Below, piece after piece: positions 6,658-12,456 of a DNA stretch of 22,989 nt. The notes beneath the pieces are model-generated. The model saw nothing but the letters and a program-made list of their open reading frames with translations, was not told the DNA's origin and made no database searches. The DNA comes from a virus, in IMG/VR virus record IMGVR_UViG_3300048838_000879, positions 1-22,989 of that record. One strand, given 5' to 3'. Numbering within the stretch: position 1 is the stretch's first letter; each line of letters opens with the position of its first letter. The position numbers and the translations under genes were made by a program.

Positions 6658-7277
6658 AAAATATCTCGAAACATGATGTCAGTGGGCCTCAAGAGGTCAT
6701 TGATTTTCATGATGTCAAAGTTTTTTCGACCGTGCTCAGCGGTTGAGGCGTAACCATTGTGAGCTATGTATTCGAAAAGCATTTTTTCACGCCTAACGTC
6801 AGCTAAACAATAGCTCACGACCTCGCCACGCCTGCCATCACGCCACATTTTTGGAGCCAGAGCGCCGTCCTCTGTTTTCATAAACTCCTCACCGAATGTA
6901 GCCTTTAAATGATCGTCAAGCCTCATGCCCTTTGGATACCTGTCACCCTCACGCCATCCCATTGCAAGGCGTGAATAGTAAAGGATATCCCAGTGCTTTA
7001 GCTTGTCGTCAGGTAGCAATGGACCGCCTTGGGCCCGCACCAGCTCATTGTCAAAGCCAAGGATATTGAAACCAACTATTAAATCAGCTTGATTGAGGCG
7101 CTCAGCAAAACGCTTGATGTCCTCTTTAAAATAAACCCCATAGTCACCGGTCCTATAGTCGAAAAGACACCCGACAGAAAAGCCCATTTTATCTTTGGTT
7201 GCCCAAGTGACATTTTTGCCATCGACGTCGTTTTCGATTTCGCAATCAAAGACCACGATATTTTTACCCTCTAGCAT
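6654..7277 (-). CDS. DnaQ/RNase H-like 3'-5' exonuclease, DEDDy type (207 aa)
   Basis: Motif I is VVFDCEIE (D11, E13). Motif II is in LIVGFNILGFDNELV (D76). Motif III is YCLADV (Y156, D160), the Y-x3-D arrangement of DEDDy exonucleases. The enzyme would remove nucleotides from 3' ends of DNA, and with the Erf protein two genes upstream it may form a phage recombination or repair pair. The start is ATG 7277, which has AAAGGGGG 4-5 nt upstream; the first in-frame ATG (7307) lies inside the previous gene. RNase T-like activity is an alternative. Confidence 0.8.
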   Translation of the reverse strand: MLEGKNIVVFDCEIENDVDGKNVTWATKDKMGFSVGCLFDYRTGDYGVYFKEDIKRFAERLNQADLIVGFNILGFDNELVRAQGGPLLPDDKLKHWDILYYSRLAMGWREGDRYPKGMRLDDHLKATFGEEFMKTEDGALAPKMWRDGRRGEVVSYCLADVRREKMLFEYIAHNGYASTAEHGRKNFDIMKINDLLRPTDIMFRDIL

Positions 7278-7528
7278 ATTTCCCCCTTTAAGAAATATTT
7301 TGGACATTCATTTCCATTTTTCAAATCATAGTCATGCAAAATAGCGCCAAAAGCGTGCTTTCCAAAGCTTAAATCTTTTTCTTTTCTGTATGTGTTTTGA
7401 TCCCAAAAGTACGTTATCGGCGGCTCTGATACTCCAAAAAAAGATTTCTGATATTGGCCTACCTGCTGCAAAACTTTTATAAAATTATCCTTTGATACTT
7501 CATATGAATTTTCGCCAAGCGGTCTCAC
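7271..7528 (-). CDS. Hypothetical protein (85 aa)
   Basis: The start is a GTG at 7528 whose G is the last base of the Erf gene stop codon, with AAGGGTG upstream, so it is coupled to Erf. The product contains many aromatic residues (QYQKSFFGVSEPPITYFWDQ) and ends with KYFLKGEIC. No domain recognised. Location between the annealing protein and the exonuclease suggests an accessory role in DNA metabolism, but this is inference only. Confidence 0.6.
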   Translation of the reverse strand: MRPLGENSYEVSKDNFIKVLQQVGQYQKSFFGVSEPPITYFWDQNTYRKEKDLSFGKHAFGAILHDYDLKNGNECPKYFLKGEIC

Positions 7529-8223
7529 TAATCACCCTTAATTTCGGTTTTTTGCTGATCGGTGAGAGCCTCAAACATATTCTCTATTTGTGCGACTTGC
7601 ATTTCGTCATACGGTGATCCCCCTATGACATCGCAAAGCTTATCGTATTGGGCTTTTGAAAGTTTCCCAGGCGTACGCTGCACCTTTGCCATGCAATAAA
7701 CTCTTACCGACTCTGGTGGCCATCCCATACCGTGCCCAATGGCATATAGGCGCTTAAGCATTGGCACTGTCGGGCCCTGAGGTGTTTTTGGAGCCTCGGG
7801 TTGCTTTTCTTTTGCATCCTTTTTAGCGCCACCCTGGCTTGCTGCATTGCCATCGTCATCCTCATCTCCAGCAACGAAAAGAAGTGATTGAGCCGCATAC
7901 CTTTTGGCGTATGTCGTGGCGCTCCCAAGACCTTGCATATCTTGCTTTGTCAGCAGCAATTCAACTTTTGATTTTAGCCATTGACCGCTTGAATGAGTGA
8001 TCATGCTTTCAACCACGTATTTATTGCCCTCATTTTCGACGGCCTGCAAAAGCATCAGGCCATGTTTCATCAGTGCTGGCTTTGCTTTTTCAATGGTTAT
8101 CGCTAGGTCAGCGTATTTAGATTTGAAATGAGGATTGGTTTTGTTTAGAGGTAATGACTCTATTTCGCCTAAAGCTTTTGACAGAGCCGTAAATAGCTCA
8201 GTCACCTGATCGGAATGTAACAT
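7528..8223 (-). CDS. erf: ERF-family single-strand DNA annealing protein (231 aa)
   Basis: The N-terminal 115 residues follow the ERF family pattern: a helix with ALGEIESLPLNKTNPHFKSK, then YADLAITIEKAKPALMKHGL, and a later GSATTYAKRYAAQSLLF segment. ERF proteins anneal complementary single strands in phage recombination and, in P22, circularisation of the infecting genome. Residues 120-150 form an acidic then Lys/Pro/Gln-rich linker, followed by a C-terminal helical domain that may bind partners. It is the first gene of the leftward train, right after the control region. The ATG 8223 has GGGGT 4-5 nt upstream. Confidence 0.88.
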   Translation of the reverse strand: MLHSDQVTELFTALSKALGEIESLPLNKTNPHFKSKYADLAITIEKAKPALMKHGLMLLQAVENEGNKYVVESMITHSSGQWLKSKVELLLTKQDMQGLGSATTYAKRYAAQSLLFVAGDEDDDGNAASQGGAKKDAKEKQPEAPKTPQGPTVPMLKRLYAIGHGMGWPPESVRVYCMAKVQRTPGKLSKAQYDKLCDVIGGSPYDEMQVAQIENMFEALTDQQKTEIKGD

Positions 8224-8254
8224 TGAAACCCCGTCTTTTTGTTAGATAGCACCC

Positions 8255-8272
8255 TGCATTTTTTGAAATGCA
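8255..8272. promoter_or_regulatory. Perfect inverted repeat, possible operator
   Basis: TGCATTT - TTTG - AAATGCA, 7-bp arms with a 4-base loop. It lies where a transcript from the weak leftward promoter (-35 at 8301-8306) would begin, so it could be an operator or a 5' leader hairpin for the Erf operon. The binding factor is unknown. Confidence 0.5.
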
Positions 8273-8277
8273 TGACT

Positions 8278-8306
8278 TGATTAAGGACTTTTCGATTGAA
8301 TGTCAA
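8278..8306 (-). promoter_or_regulatory. Weak candidate leftward promoter for the main operon
   Basis: On the minus strand a perfect TTGACA (8306-8301) is followed 17 nt later by TAATCA (8283-8278), a poor -10. It is the only near-consensus -35 seen upstream of the Erf gene. A weak -10 beside inverted repeats would fit an activated or repressed promoter, but this is inference. Confidence 0.32.
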
Positions 8307-8336
8307 GATTAGGGTGCCAACCAAGGGGGATCAAGG

Positions 8337-8361
8337 GATCACCCCTCAGCCGACGGTGATC
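8337..8361. promoter_or_regulatory. Perfect 7-bp inverted repeat with 11-base spacer, possible operator
   Basis: GATCACC (8337-8343) and GGTGATC (8355-8361) are exact complements, and the 18-base centre-to-centre distance is about two helical turns, as for a dimeric regulator. A nearby direct repeat GGGATCA occurs twice within 8327-8341. It lies about 30 bp upstream of the TTGACA of the candidate leftward promoter. Confidence 0.45.
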
Positions 8362-8390
8362 AATGGGATACACCATGCATTATAAAAAGC

Positions 8391-8425
8391 AAAAAAAAAC
8401 CCCAGGATTGACTCATGGGGTTTTT
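8391..8425. terminator. Bidirectional intrinsic terminator hairpin
   Basis: AAAAACCCCA (8395-8404) pairs with TGGGGTTTTT (8416-8425), with an 11-base loop. On the minus strand the hairpin runs into nine T residues, on the plus strand into five. The stronger tail on the minus side suggests it stops leftward transcripts arising within the control region or reading round from the plus-module promoter. Confidence 0.8.
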
Positions 8426-8767
8426 CAAATCTCTAATCAAAGTGCTGACAATGATTGGCTGATTTGCGCTTAGACAAGTGTTTATCAAATCACCCAGTCA
8501 TTGCAAGCCAAAATTCACACCGGGACCGTGAATATTTTCCAGCATTTCCTAGGGGGGATGTCAGAGGGGACAGGGTGGCTGCACAAAAACGCTGAGAGGT
8601 GAAATATCCCTGCGTCCATCACTCGACGTCGCGCAATTTAGTGTCGAGCGGGAGGCCTGCTTTGAATTTTGATATAGGGTGAGCGAAACTTAAAAATGAA
8701 GCGCACCTATTTGGCTCTGACGAATTGTCACGGATGACGCGACAGTAGCTACACCTATGCCCTGAAT

Positions 8768-8786
8768 AAGGGGTTTCACACCCCTT
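8768..8786. other. Strong hairpin AAGGGGT/ACCCCTT
   Basis: Perfect 7-bp arms (8768-8774, 8780-8786) with loop TTCAC. It is followed by AAAA rather than T residues on the plus strand and by TTATTC on the minus strand, so it is not a canonical terminator. It pairs with the hairpin at 8800-8824 as a two-hairpin block and may be part of a structured RNA or an origin. Confidence 0.55.
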
Positions 8787-8799
8787 AAAATCCCCGTGG

Positions 8800-8824
8800 C
8801 CTCGCGGTCTCCTGACCGCCGAGG
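8800..8824. other. Strong GC-rich hairpin with one bulge
   Basis: CCTCGCGGTC (8800-8809) pairs with GACCGCCGAGG (8814-8824), leaving one bulged C and a TCCT tetraloop. It is the most stable structure in the control region and lies just upstream of the rightward promoter. It carries no T tract, so a role in regulation, replication or a non-coding RNA is more likely than termination. Confidence 0.58.
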
Positions 8825-8866
8825 TCTCAAAACATCCCTAAATTTGCATCTTTAAGAGACTCCCCG

Positions 8867-8895
8867 TTGACAAGTTAGACACAATGCGTTAAATT
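8867..8895 (+). promoter_or_regulatory. Sigma70-type promoter for the plus-strand module
   Basis: Perfect -35 TTGACA at 8867-8872, a 17-base spacer and TAAATT (8890-8895, four of six consensus bases). Transcription would start near 8902, giving a very short leader ahead of AGGAGG and the ATG at 8917. It should be active with the host polymerase without phage factors. Confidence 0.75.
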
Positions 8896-8916
8896 AGATT
8901 GATCAGGAGGTTGCGA

Positions 8917-9168
8917 ATGAAAAAAATTATCTTAGCTCTAATCGCTCTGAGTGCAATTGGCTGTGCCTCAACTGAATATAAAAGGGAATGGAAAATTGAT
9001 GCCTCAAATGAGGTTGAGCGTCAGGCTTTCAATGCATCGGTGCGTGAGTGCTCTGATTTCGCCTATAAATCAAAGGTGGCTGGCTCTAGATACACTGAAT
9101 ACGACATCCAAGTGAGCTGTCTGCAGCGAAAAGGTTATCAATCGACAGTATTGGCGGTGAGCAAATGA
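8917..9168 (+). CDS. Small secreted lipoprotein (83 aa)
   Basis: The ATG at 8917 has AGGAGG 7 nt upstream. The signal MKKIILALIALSAIGC ends in a lipobox with C16 as the predicted lipidated residue; the next residues ASTEY carry no Asp at +2, compatible with outer-membrane sorting. Mature chain about 68 aa with two further Cys, at residues 45 and 69. It is the first gene of a module transcribed from its own strong promoter, opposite to the rest of the genome. Phage lipoproteins of this kind can block superinfection or receptor use; that role is inferred. It overlaps the next gene as ATGA. Confidence 0.78.
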   Translation: MKKIILALIALSAIGCASTEYKREWKIDASNEVERQAFNASVRECSDFAYKSKVAGSRYTEYDIQVSCLQRKGYQSTVLAVSK

Positions 9169-9368
9169 AAACATGCAATTGCTGCAATAAGGTTTATAAC
9201 AGCATTCCAAATGAGGCCAAGCTCGCTCTAGATGCCATTTTGCCAGGTTACTATTTCAATTGCTCATGCGGCTCAACGCTTGTTTTTCCGTTAAATAAAA
9301 TTACTGATAAGGCCGTGCTGGCTGACTGCAAAAATTCACTCCAAAAACTCCACATTGATTTGAAATGA
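9165..9368 (+). CDS. Small Cys-rich zinc-ribbon-like protein (67 aa)
   Basis: Starts MKTCNCCNKVYNSIP and later has FNCSCGSTLVFPL, giving two Cys clusters (C4/C6/C7 and C33/C35) that could hold a metal. The ATG at 9165 overlaps the lipoprotein stop (ATGA). It may be a small regulatory or host-interacting protein; no family recognised. The stop TGA at 9366 is followed in the +1 frame by an open stretch to 9504 (next entry), so the real product could be longer if a base is missing or the ribosome shifts. Confidence 0.68.
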   Translation: MKTCNCCNKVYNSIPNEAKLALDAILPGYYFNCSCGSTLVFPLNKITDKAVLADCKNSLQKLHIDLK

Positions 9369-9393
9369 GGGTGATTTCAAGCGTAAAATAGTA

Positions 9394-9504
9394 TTGGACT
9401 TGGGCTACATCGTTGACGCTGTAGCAAAAGCCAAGGCTGAGCCCATACCAGAGCGAAACCCGATCGGATACAATGACATTGACGATGATGAAAACGACTA
9501 TTGA
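9394..9504 (+). CDS. Possible very small acidic protein (36 aa)
   Basis: An open frame starting at TTG 9394 gives LDLGYIVDAVAKAKAEPIPE and ends with an acidic tail DIDDDENDY. The composition looks coding and it fills the gap between two plus-strand genes. There is no ATG and no clear ribosome site, and the frame is in +1 register to the gene before, being open from 9364 onward. It may be a separate gene with a rare start, the tail of the preceding protein after a frame change, or not expressed. Confidence 0.38.
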   Translation: MDLGYIVDAVAKAKAEPIPERNPIGYNDIDDDENDY

Positions 9505-9530
9505 TCTTTTAACCCCCCTAGTCATATAAT
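9501..9530 (+). promoter_or_regulatory. Candidate promoter with palindromic -10
   Basis: TTGATC (9501-9506), an 18-base spacer and a perfect TATAAT (9525-9530). The -10 is inside the 12-bp palindrome ATATAATTATAT (9524-9535), so a TATAAT also exists on the minus strand. Flanking C and G runs (9513-9518, 9538-9541) could make it a hairpin. A transcript would start only about 9 nt before the TTG of the next gene. Confidence 0.45.
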
Positions 9531-9545
9531 TATATTCGGGGTGCT

Positions 9546-9740
9546 TTGGAAAATGCTCAAAGCCTAAAACTCATCGACGACAAGCTTAAAAGACTCCAAA
9601 TAATTCTAGAGGGGTTGATGCCCGTTTGGACTCAAGTCAATAAGCGCATAAATGAATTGAAAAATGGCATCAAGGATCTTGAGGATAAAAGGGATTTGAT
9701 TGTCAACGGCCAGACTGAATTCAACGACCTAGATTTTTAA
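9546..9740 (+). CDS. Coiled-coil hypothetical protein (64 aa)
   Basis: Starts at TTG 9546 with GGGG 4 nt upstream. The product is a near-continuous amphipathic helix with heptad-like Leu/Ile spacing (residues about 5-55, LKLIDDKLKRLQIILEGL and NKRINELKNGIKDLEDK), ending with an acidic NDLDF. It probably forms a coiled coil. It is the last plus-strand gene and overlaps the end of the convergent minus-strand gene by 20 nt. No family recognised. Confidence 0.6.
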   Translation: MENAQSLKLIDDKLKRLQIILEGLMPVWTQVNKRINELKNGIKDLEDKRDLIVNGQTEFNDLDF

Positions 9741-9903
9741 GCTCTATTTCCAATGCCCTGATCATCTTAAGAGCCTTTAAGATTTCCTCAGCCTTTAAAA
9801 CGTCATCACACTCCCCTGAATGCATGAGTCTCACGTTAGCCCAGACAATTTCAATGTCTTTGCGGATCTTTAAGGACCTCAAAAAACGACGTATTAGGCC
9901 CAA
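9721..9903 (-). CDS. Hypothetical helical protein at the end of the leftward train (60 aa)
   Basis: The apparent start is a TTG at 9903, overlapping the endolysin stop by 10 nt, without a clear ribosome site. The product is helical and basic at its N-terminus (MGLIRRFLRSLKIRKDIEIV) and acidic later. Its 3' end overlaps the convergent plus-strand gene by 20 nt. No motif. It could be translated by coupling to the endolysin; its reality is less certain than its neighbours. Confidence 0.45.
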   Translation of the reverse strand: MGLIRRFLRSLKIRKDIEIVWANVRLMHSGECDDVLKAEEILKALKMIRALEIELKNLGR

Positions 9904-10319
9904 GGCAACGCTTTCGGCATCAATACGCCCAAAATGTCGCGGCGTCGGTTAAAAGGCCGTATACGCACGTATGCGTTCTGTGCGCTGGCATCCTCAAGGG
10001 AGTTGGTCTTTGATCCCCCGCCACCAGCCTCAATCATCATTTGGCCCTCGATGATCATGCCTATGTGGGTTATTTGAGTCAGGGATTTGCCAAAGAAAAC
10101 AAGTGAGCCAGTATCTCTTGGGCCCTCTTTTGAGCGGTCCTTGAAATACTCATAAAGCCCTTGAGCCGTTTGATCCCCATCTGGATCAATCCCAACCATG
10201 GCCAAAAGCTCTTGCACCAGGCCTGAGCAATCAAAGCCCTTTATTGGATCATCACCACCCCATTTATAGGGGAGTTTAACGAATTGTAGACAGGCTTGAA
10301 TGAATATTTCCCGGGTCAT
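9894..10319 (-). CDS. NlpC/P60 endopeptidase, probable endolysin (141 aa)
   Basis: The catalytic Cys sits in KGFDCSGLVQELL (C31), after YKWGG, and the catalytic His is in LTQITHIGMII (H85), preceded by the family's TGSLVFF segment. A MIEAGGGG stretch near 95-102 is where the third polar residue of the triad region is expected. Such enzymes cut the D-Glu to diaminopimelate bond in peptidoglycan stem peptides. There is no signal peptide, so release depends on the holin-like gene upstream. The ATG at 10319 overlaps the preceding stop (ATGA). A virion-associated tail hydrolase is an alternative, but it lies in the lysis block. Confidence 0.85.
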   Translation of the reverse strand: MTREIFIQACLQFVKLPYKWGGDDPIKGFDCSGLVQELLAMVGIDPDGDQTAQGLYEYFKDRSKEGPRDTGSLVFFGKSLTQITHIGMIIEGQMMIEAGGGGSKTNSLEDASAQNAYVRIRPFNRRRDILGVLMPKALPWA

Positions 10320-10489
10320 TGGTCACTGACCTCATTTTTGTTTTTATCGACGTTATCAAACAGGTAAATTTCAAAACATGGCTCACAATAAATCATTGTC
10401 ACTTTGTTTTTGAAATTAATAAACCTAAGGTCAGTGAGTCTGATCAGTTCACATTTACAATTAGCGCAATAAGCCGTTGGGGTGCTCAT
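10316..10489 (-). CDS. Small four-cysteine zinc-binding-like protein (57 aa)
   Basis: The start is placed at ATG 10489, where it overlaps the lipoprotein stop as ATGA; two earlier in-frame ATG codons lie inside that gene. The chain has YCANCKCEL near the start and IYCEPCFEIYL about 27 residues later, a treble-clef or zinc-ribbon-like CxxC...CxxC pair. The C-terminus is acidic and Asn-rich. It lies in the lysis block, directly before the endolysin, to which it is also coupled. Function unknown. Confidence 0.63.
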   Translation of the reverse strand: MSTPTAYCANCKCELIRLTDLRFINFKNKVTMIYCEPCFEIYLFDNVDKNKNEVSDQ

Positions 10490-10779
10490 TTGCATCGGTC
10501 CCCACATCGTTTCAGTATTTCACGATAAGACTTTTGGATTTTAGCGTACTCATCAGAGGTCACGCATATATCACCTGGGTTGATTTTTCGGTCATAGGGG
10601 AGTTTTCCAGCCTGATTTAACGGCACCGCATAACAGTTTGAAATGTCATCTGGCCATACAGCGCATGGATCTATTTTTAAAGGGGTGAGCTTACAGCCCG
10701 CCACCATCAGGACCGCGAAGAAAATCAGCAATAGAATTGCGGAGTTTTTCACGCTGCTCAGGACTGACCGGGTTGCCAT
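10486..10779 (-). CDS. Small lipoprotein, probable outer-membrane spanin (97 aa)
   Basis: The start ATG at 10779 is chosen because GAGG lies 6 nt upstream. Residues about 13-30 are hydrophobic (SAILLLIFFAVLMVAGC), ending in a lipobox with the Cys as lipidated residue. The mature part of about 68 residues has Pro and further Cys residues. The gene overlaps the membrane-anchored gene upstream by 89 nt in a different frame, the arrangement expected for Rz/Rz1-type spanins that join inner and outer membranes at lysis. It is longer than typical Rz1, so the spanin call is an inference from context. Confidence 0.6.
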   Translation of the reverse strand: MATRSVLSSVKNSAILLLIFFAVLMVAGCKLTPLKIDPCAVWPDDISNCYAVPLNQAGKLPYDRKINPGDICVTSDEYAKIQKSYREILKRCGDRCK

Positions 10780-10948
10780 CGAATGCCTCATTGTATGCAT
10801 TCTTAAATGATTTGAGTCGTGCGTCAATGGTGTCATTGGTTTCCTTGGCGTCCCGGATCCCATGATACTTTTCAAGGCCCTTAGCGAAAAGCCAAGAGCC
10901 AAGCTTGATTAGAATATTCCCGATTAGGGTTGAAAGCCAGACTGGCAA
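10691..10948 (-). CDS. Membrane-anchored protein, probable inner-membrane spanin (85 aa)
   Basis: The likely start is TTG 10948, one base after the previous stop, with AAAGG 9 nt upstream; no ATG is available downstream of the preceding gene. An N-terminal membrane helix (residues about 3-22, VWLSTLIGNILIKLGSWLFA) precedes a charged helical domain of about 60 residues. This single-span topology, plus an out-of-frame lipoprotein gene overlapping its 3' end, fits an Rz-type i-spanin. A second holin is the main alternative. Confidence 0.52.
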   Translation of the reverse strand: MPVWLSTLIGNILIKLGSWLFAKGLEKYHGIRDAKETNDTIDARLKSFKNAYNEAFDGNPVSPEQREKLRNSIADFLRGPDGGGL

Positions 10949-10949
10949 T

Positions 10950-11156
10950 CTATTGAGCCTTTGGGAGCATTGACTCAACCCAAGCAATTGCGGCGTCGTC
11001 AATTGGAGTGCTGGTTTTTGCAGCAAGCTTTTTTAGCTCCGCAACCAAATCAATCTCAATGCCAACTTGCACTTGCAATTTCAATTGGGGAGTGACGTCA
11101 ACTGATGCCGATCCATACTCACCGATTTTATATTCTAATTCTTTTCCCTCAAACAT
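10950..11156 (-). CDS. Hypothetical protein in the lysis block (68 aa)
   Basis: The ATG at 11156 has AAGGGGACC upstream. The first half is beta-like (YKIGEYGSASVDVTPQLKLQ), the second helical (LVAELKKLAAKT), with an acidic overall character. No signal peptide or membrane span. It lies between the holin-like and the spanin-like genes. No family recognised; it may be a virion or lysis accessory protein. Confidence 0.58.
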   Translation of the reverse strand: MFEGKELEYKIGEYGSASVDVTPQLKLQVQVGIEIDLVAELKKLAAKTSTPIDDAAIAWVESMLPKAQ

Positions 11157-11170
11157 TGTGGTCCCCTTTT

Positions 11171-11416
11171 TTAAGTTATTAACTTTGAAAGCAGTATAGC
11201 CAGCCCAGCGCCCGTACCACCAGATAAAAATACCATGACAGCCATTCCACCCTTTGATCGGTGCATGAAAGCCATGACTAATTTCAGGTCCTCTTTGATT
11301 TCGCCAAGATCACTTGCAATCCCGGCCTCATGCTTGTCTAAGCGGTGATGCGCGGCGGTGAGTTTTGCGTCGAGTGCTCCAATGCGCTCCCTGATATCGC
11401 CTAAGTTATCATTCAT
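11171..11416 (-). CDS. Holin-like protein with coiled coil and C-terminal membrane span (81 aa)
   Basis: Residues 1-48 form an amphipathic helix with heptad spacing (IRERIGALDAKLTAAHHRLD), and residues about 56-78 form one membrane span rich in Gly and small residues (GGMAVMVFLSGGTGAGLAIL). This layout resembles the XhlA-type and other single-span phage lysis proteins. Starts at ATG 11416 with AGGA upstream, two bases after the fibre gene. It heads the lysis block, so a holin role is likely but not proven. Confidence 0.6.
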   Translation of the reverse strand: MNDNLGDIRERIGALDAKLTAAHHRLDKHEAGIASDLGEIKEDLKLVMAFMHRSKGGMAVMVFLSGGTGAGLAILLSKLIT

Positions 11417-11418
11417 GG

Positions 11419-12453
11419 TTAAATCCTAACTATTTTCACTGTCGTATAAACTTCGGCCAAGCTCATTTGTGCAGCCGCGCCAAATCCTTGAGTATTGGAC
11501 GTGCCACCACATTGGTGCTGAATTTCGAAAGTCTTTGATGCCGTGAGTGTCAATAAACCAAAACCCCGAGATTGAGTCTGACCCTGAGATGCATCGCTTA
11601 GTCTTACAATCCTTTCGCTGGTGCCGATGATGTCATTAGTTGAGTCAGTGATATTTCGAAGTTTAGATTTATGCCCGCCAATAGTGCTGCTTGCTGCCCC
11701 TGAGTACGCTGGTGCAGACCATTCAATTTGATAAGTCCCTGGGATTAGAGTGAATTGATTTGATGAAAGGCTAACTATTGTGCTGTCACCTCTAATTGTG
11801 TTAAGCACCCTAGTCTGCATTGAGCCACCAGTAAAAGTGCCACCCTCAGTATTTGCTGACTTTGAGTCCTCTATGATTGCCATTTTTGGCGTTGCAGCAA
11901 TAATTATCCAATTTGCTCCGTTAGATTGTAATTGGAGCCTTTCGCCTTTTGCATAAAGCTTGTAGTCACCGCTTGCATTTGGGCCAACTGTTTGGCCAGA
12001 GGTCGTTGCAATTGTGTAAATGTTCGTCCCGGTCGTGCCGTTATGGATATAGCAATATTTTTTTCCAGCAACGCCAACCGCCGTCGGGAGTGTCGATGTA
12101 AATGAGGATCCGGAAAGCTCCATAGTTTCATCTGAAACGCCGACTGAGTCTGTCGTCGTCACGGCTCTGTAAACTGCATTTTTAAAAGTGCCAACTAGGC
12201 CCTTTTTGGTTTTGTTTGAGTCACCGGTATCAATTAAAGGAAAATAGTCATCATCAGCTGGAGCGACGGCTGTAAGGCCGCTGAAAATATCGTCTTTTAA
12301 ATTTGCCAAAAGCACTGCTTGATTAGCTAAAATAAAAGCCTTTAATTGAGCACCCGTAAATCTATAGCTCTGGATCCCGTTATCTGACGGGACACTCAAG
12401 CCATCAACGATGCTCGAAATTAGCTGCAAATCGGTTATTTTCTTTTTGGCCAT
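11419..12453 (-). CDS. Tail fibre or tail-tip adhesin (344 aa)
   Basis: The N-terminus MAKKKITDLQLISSI resembles fibre attachment segments of small tailed phages. The middle is Gly/Thr/Ser-rich beta material. The last 140 residues (from about TRVLNTIRGDSTIVSLSSNQ) look like a C1q/TNF-type jelly-roll head: LIPGTYQIEWSAPAY, then ITDSTNDIIGTSERIV, ASKTFEIQHQC and AEVYTTVKIVRI, a pattern common in phage receptor-binding tips. It lies last in the baseplate block, as expected. No chaperone gene follows. A good ribosome site (GAGGAG) lies before ATG 12453. Confidence 0.75.
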   Translation of the reverse strand: MAKKKITDLQLISSIVDGLSVPSDNGIQSYRFTGAQLKAFILANQAVLLANLKDDIFSGLTAVAPADDDYFPLIDTGDSNKTKKGLVGTFKNAVYRAVTTTDSVGVSDETMELSGSSFTSTLPTAVGVAGKKYCYIHNGTTGTNIYTIATTSGQTVGPNASGDYKLYAKGERLQLQSNGANWIIIAATPKMAIIEDSKSANTEGGTFTGGSMQTRVLNTIRGDSTIVSLSSNQFTLIPGTYQIEWSAPAYSGAASSTIGGHKSKLRNITDSTNDIIGTSERIVRLSDASQGQTQSRGFGLLTLTASKTFEIQHQCGGTSNTQGFGAAAQMSLAEVYTTVKIVRI

Positions 12454-12456
12454 GAT

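Larger units (their letters stand above)
8224..8916. other. Gene-free control region (about 690 bp)
   Basis: The only long stretch without a convincing gene. It separates the leftward train from the plus-strand module and holds several inverted repeats, a bidirectional terminator-like hairpin, a good rightward promoter and a weak leftward one. No tRNA cloverleaf was recognised. Bases 8426-8766 hold no confident feature apart from a 6-bp inverted repeat (8622-8627 with 8643-8648). In a phage lacking its own initiator this is also the most plausible place for an origin, but no iterons were found. Confidence 0.8.

Noticed and set aside
8379-8384. TATAAT on the minus strand just after the bidirectional terminator as the main leftward promoter
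   Set aside because: The upstream 17-base window is the terminator T tract and no -35-like hexamer is present, though an activator-dependent promoter cannot be excluded.
8426-8766. tRNA or tmRNA gene in the control region
   Set aside because: No TTC-type T-loop with matching acceptor stem and CCA-like end was seen on either strand; only separate hairpins.
9301-9525. Minus-strand frame of 74 codons across the plus-strand module
   Set aside because: It is antisense to the Cys-rich gene and the small acidic frame, has no ribosome site and lies outside the leftward train; its composition is that of an antisense shadow.
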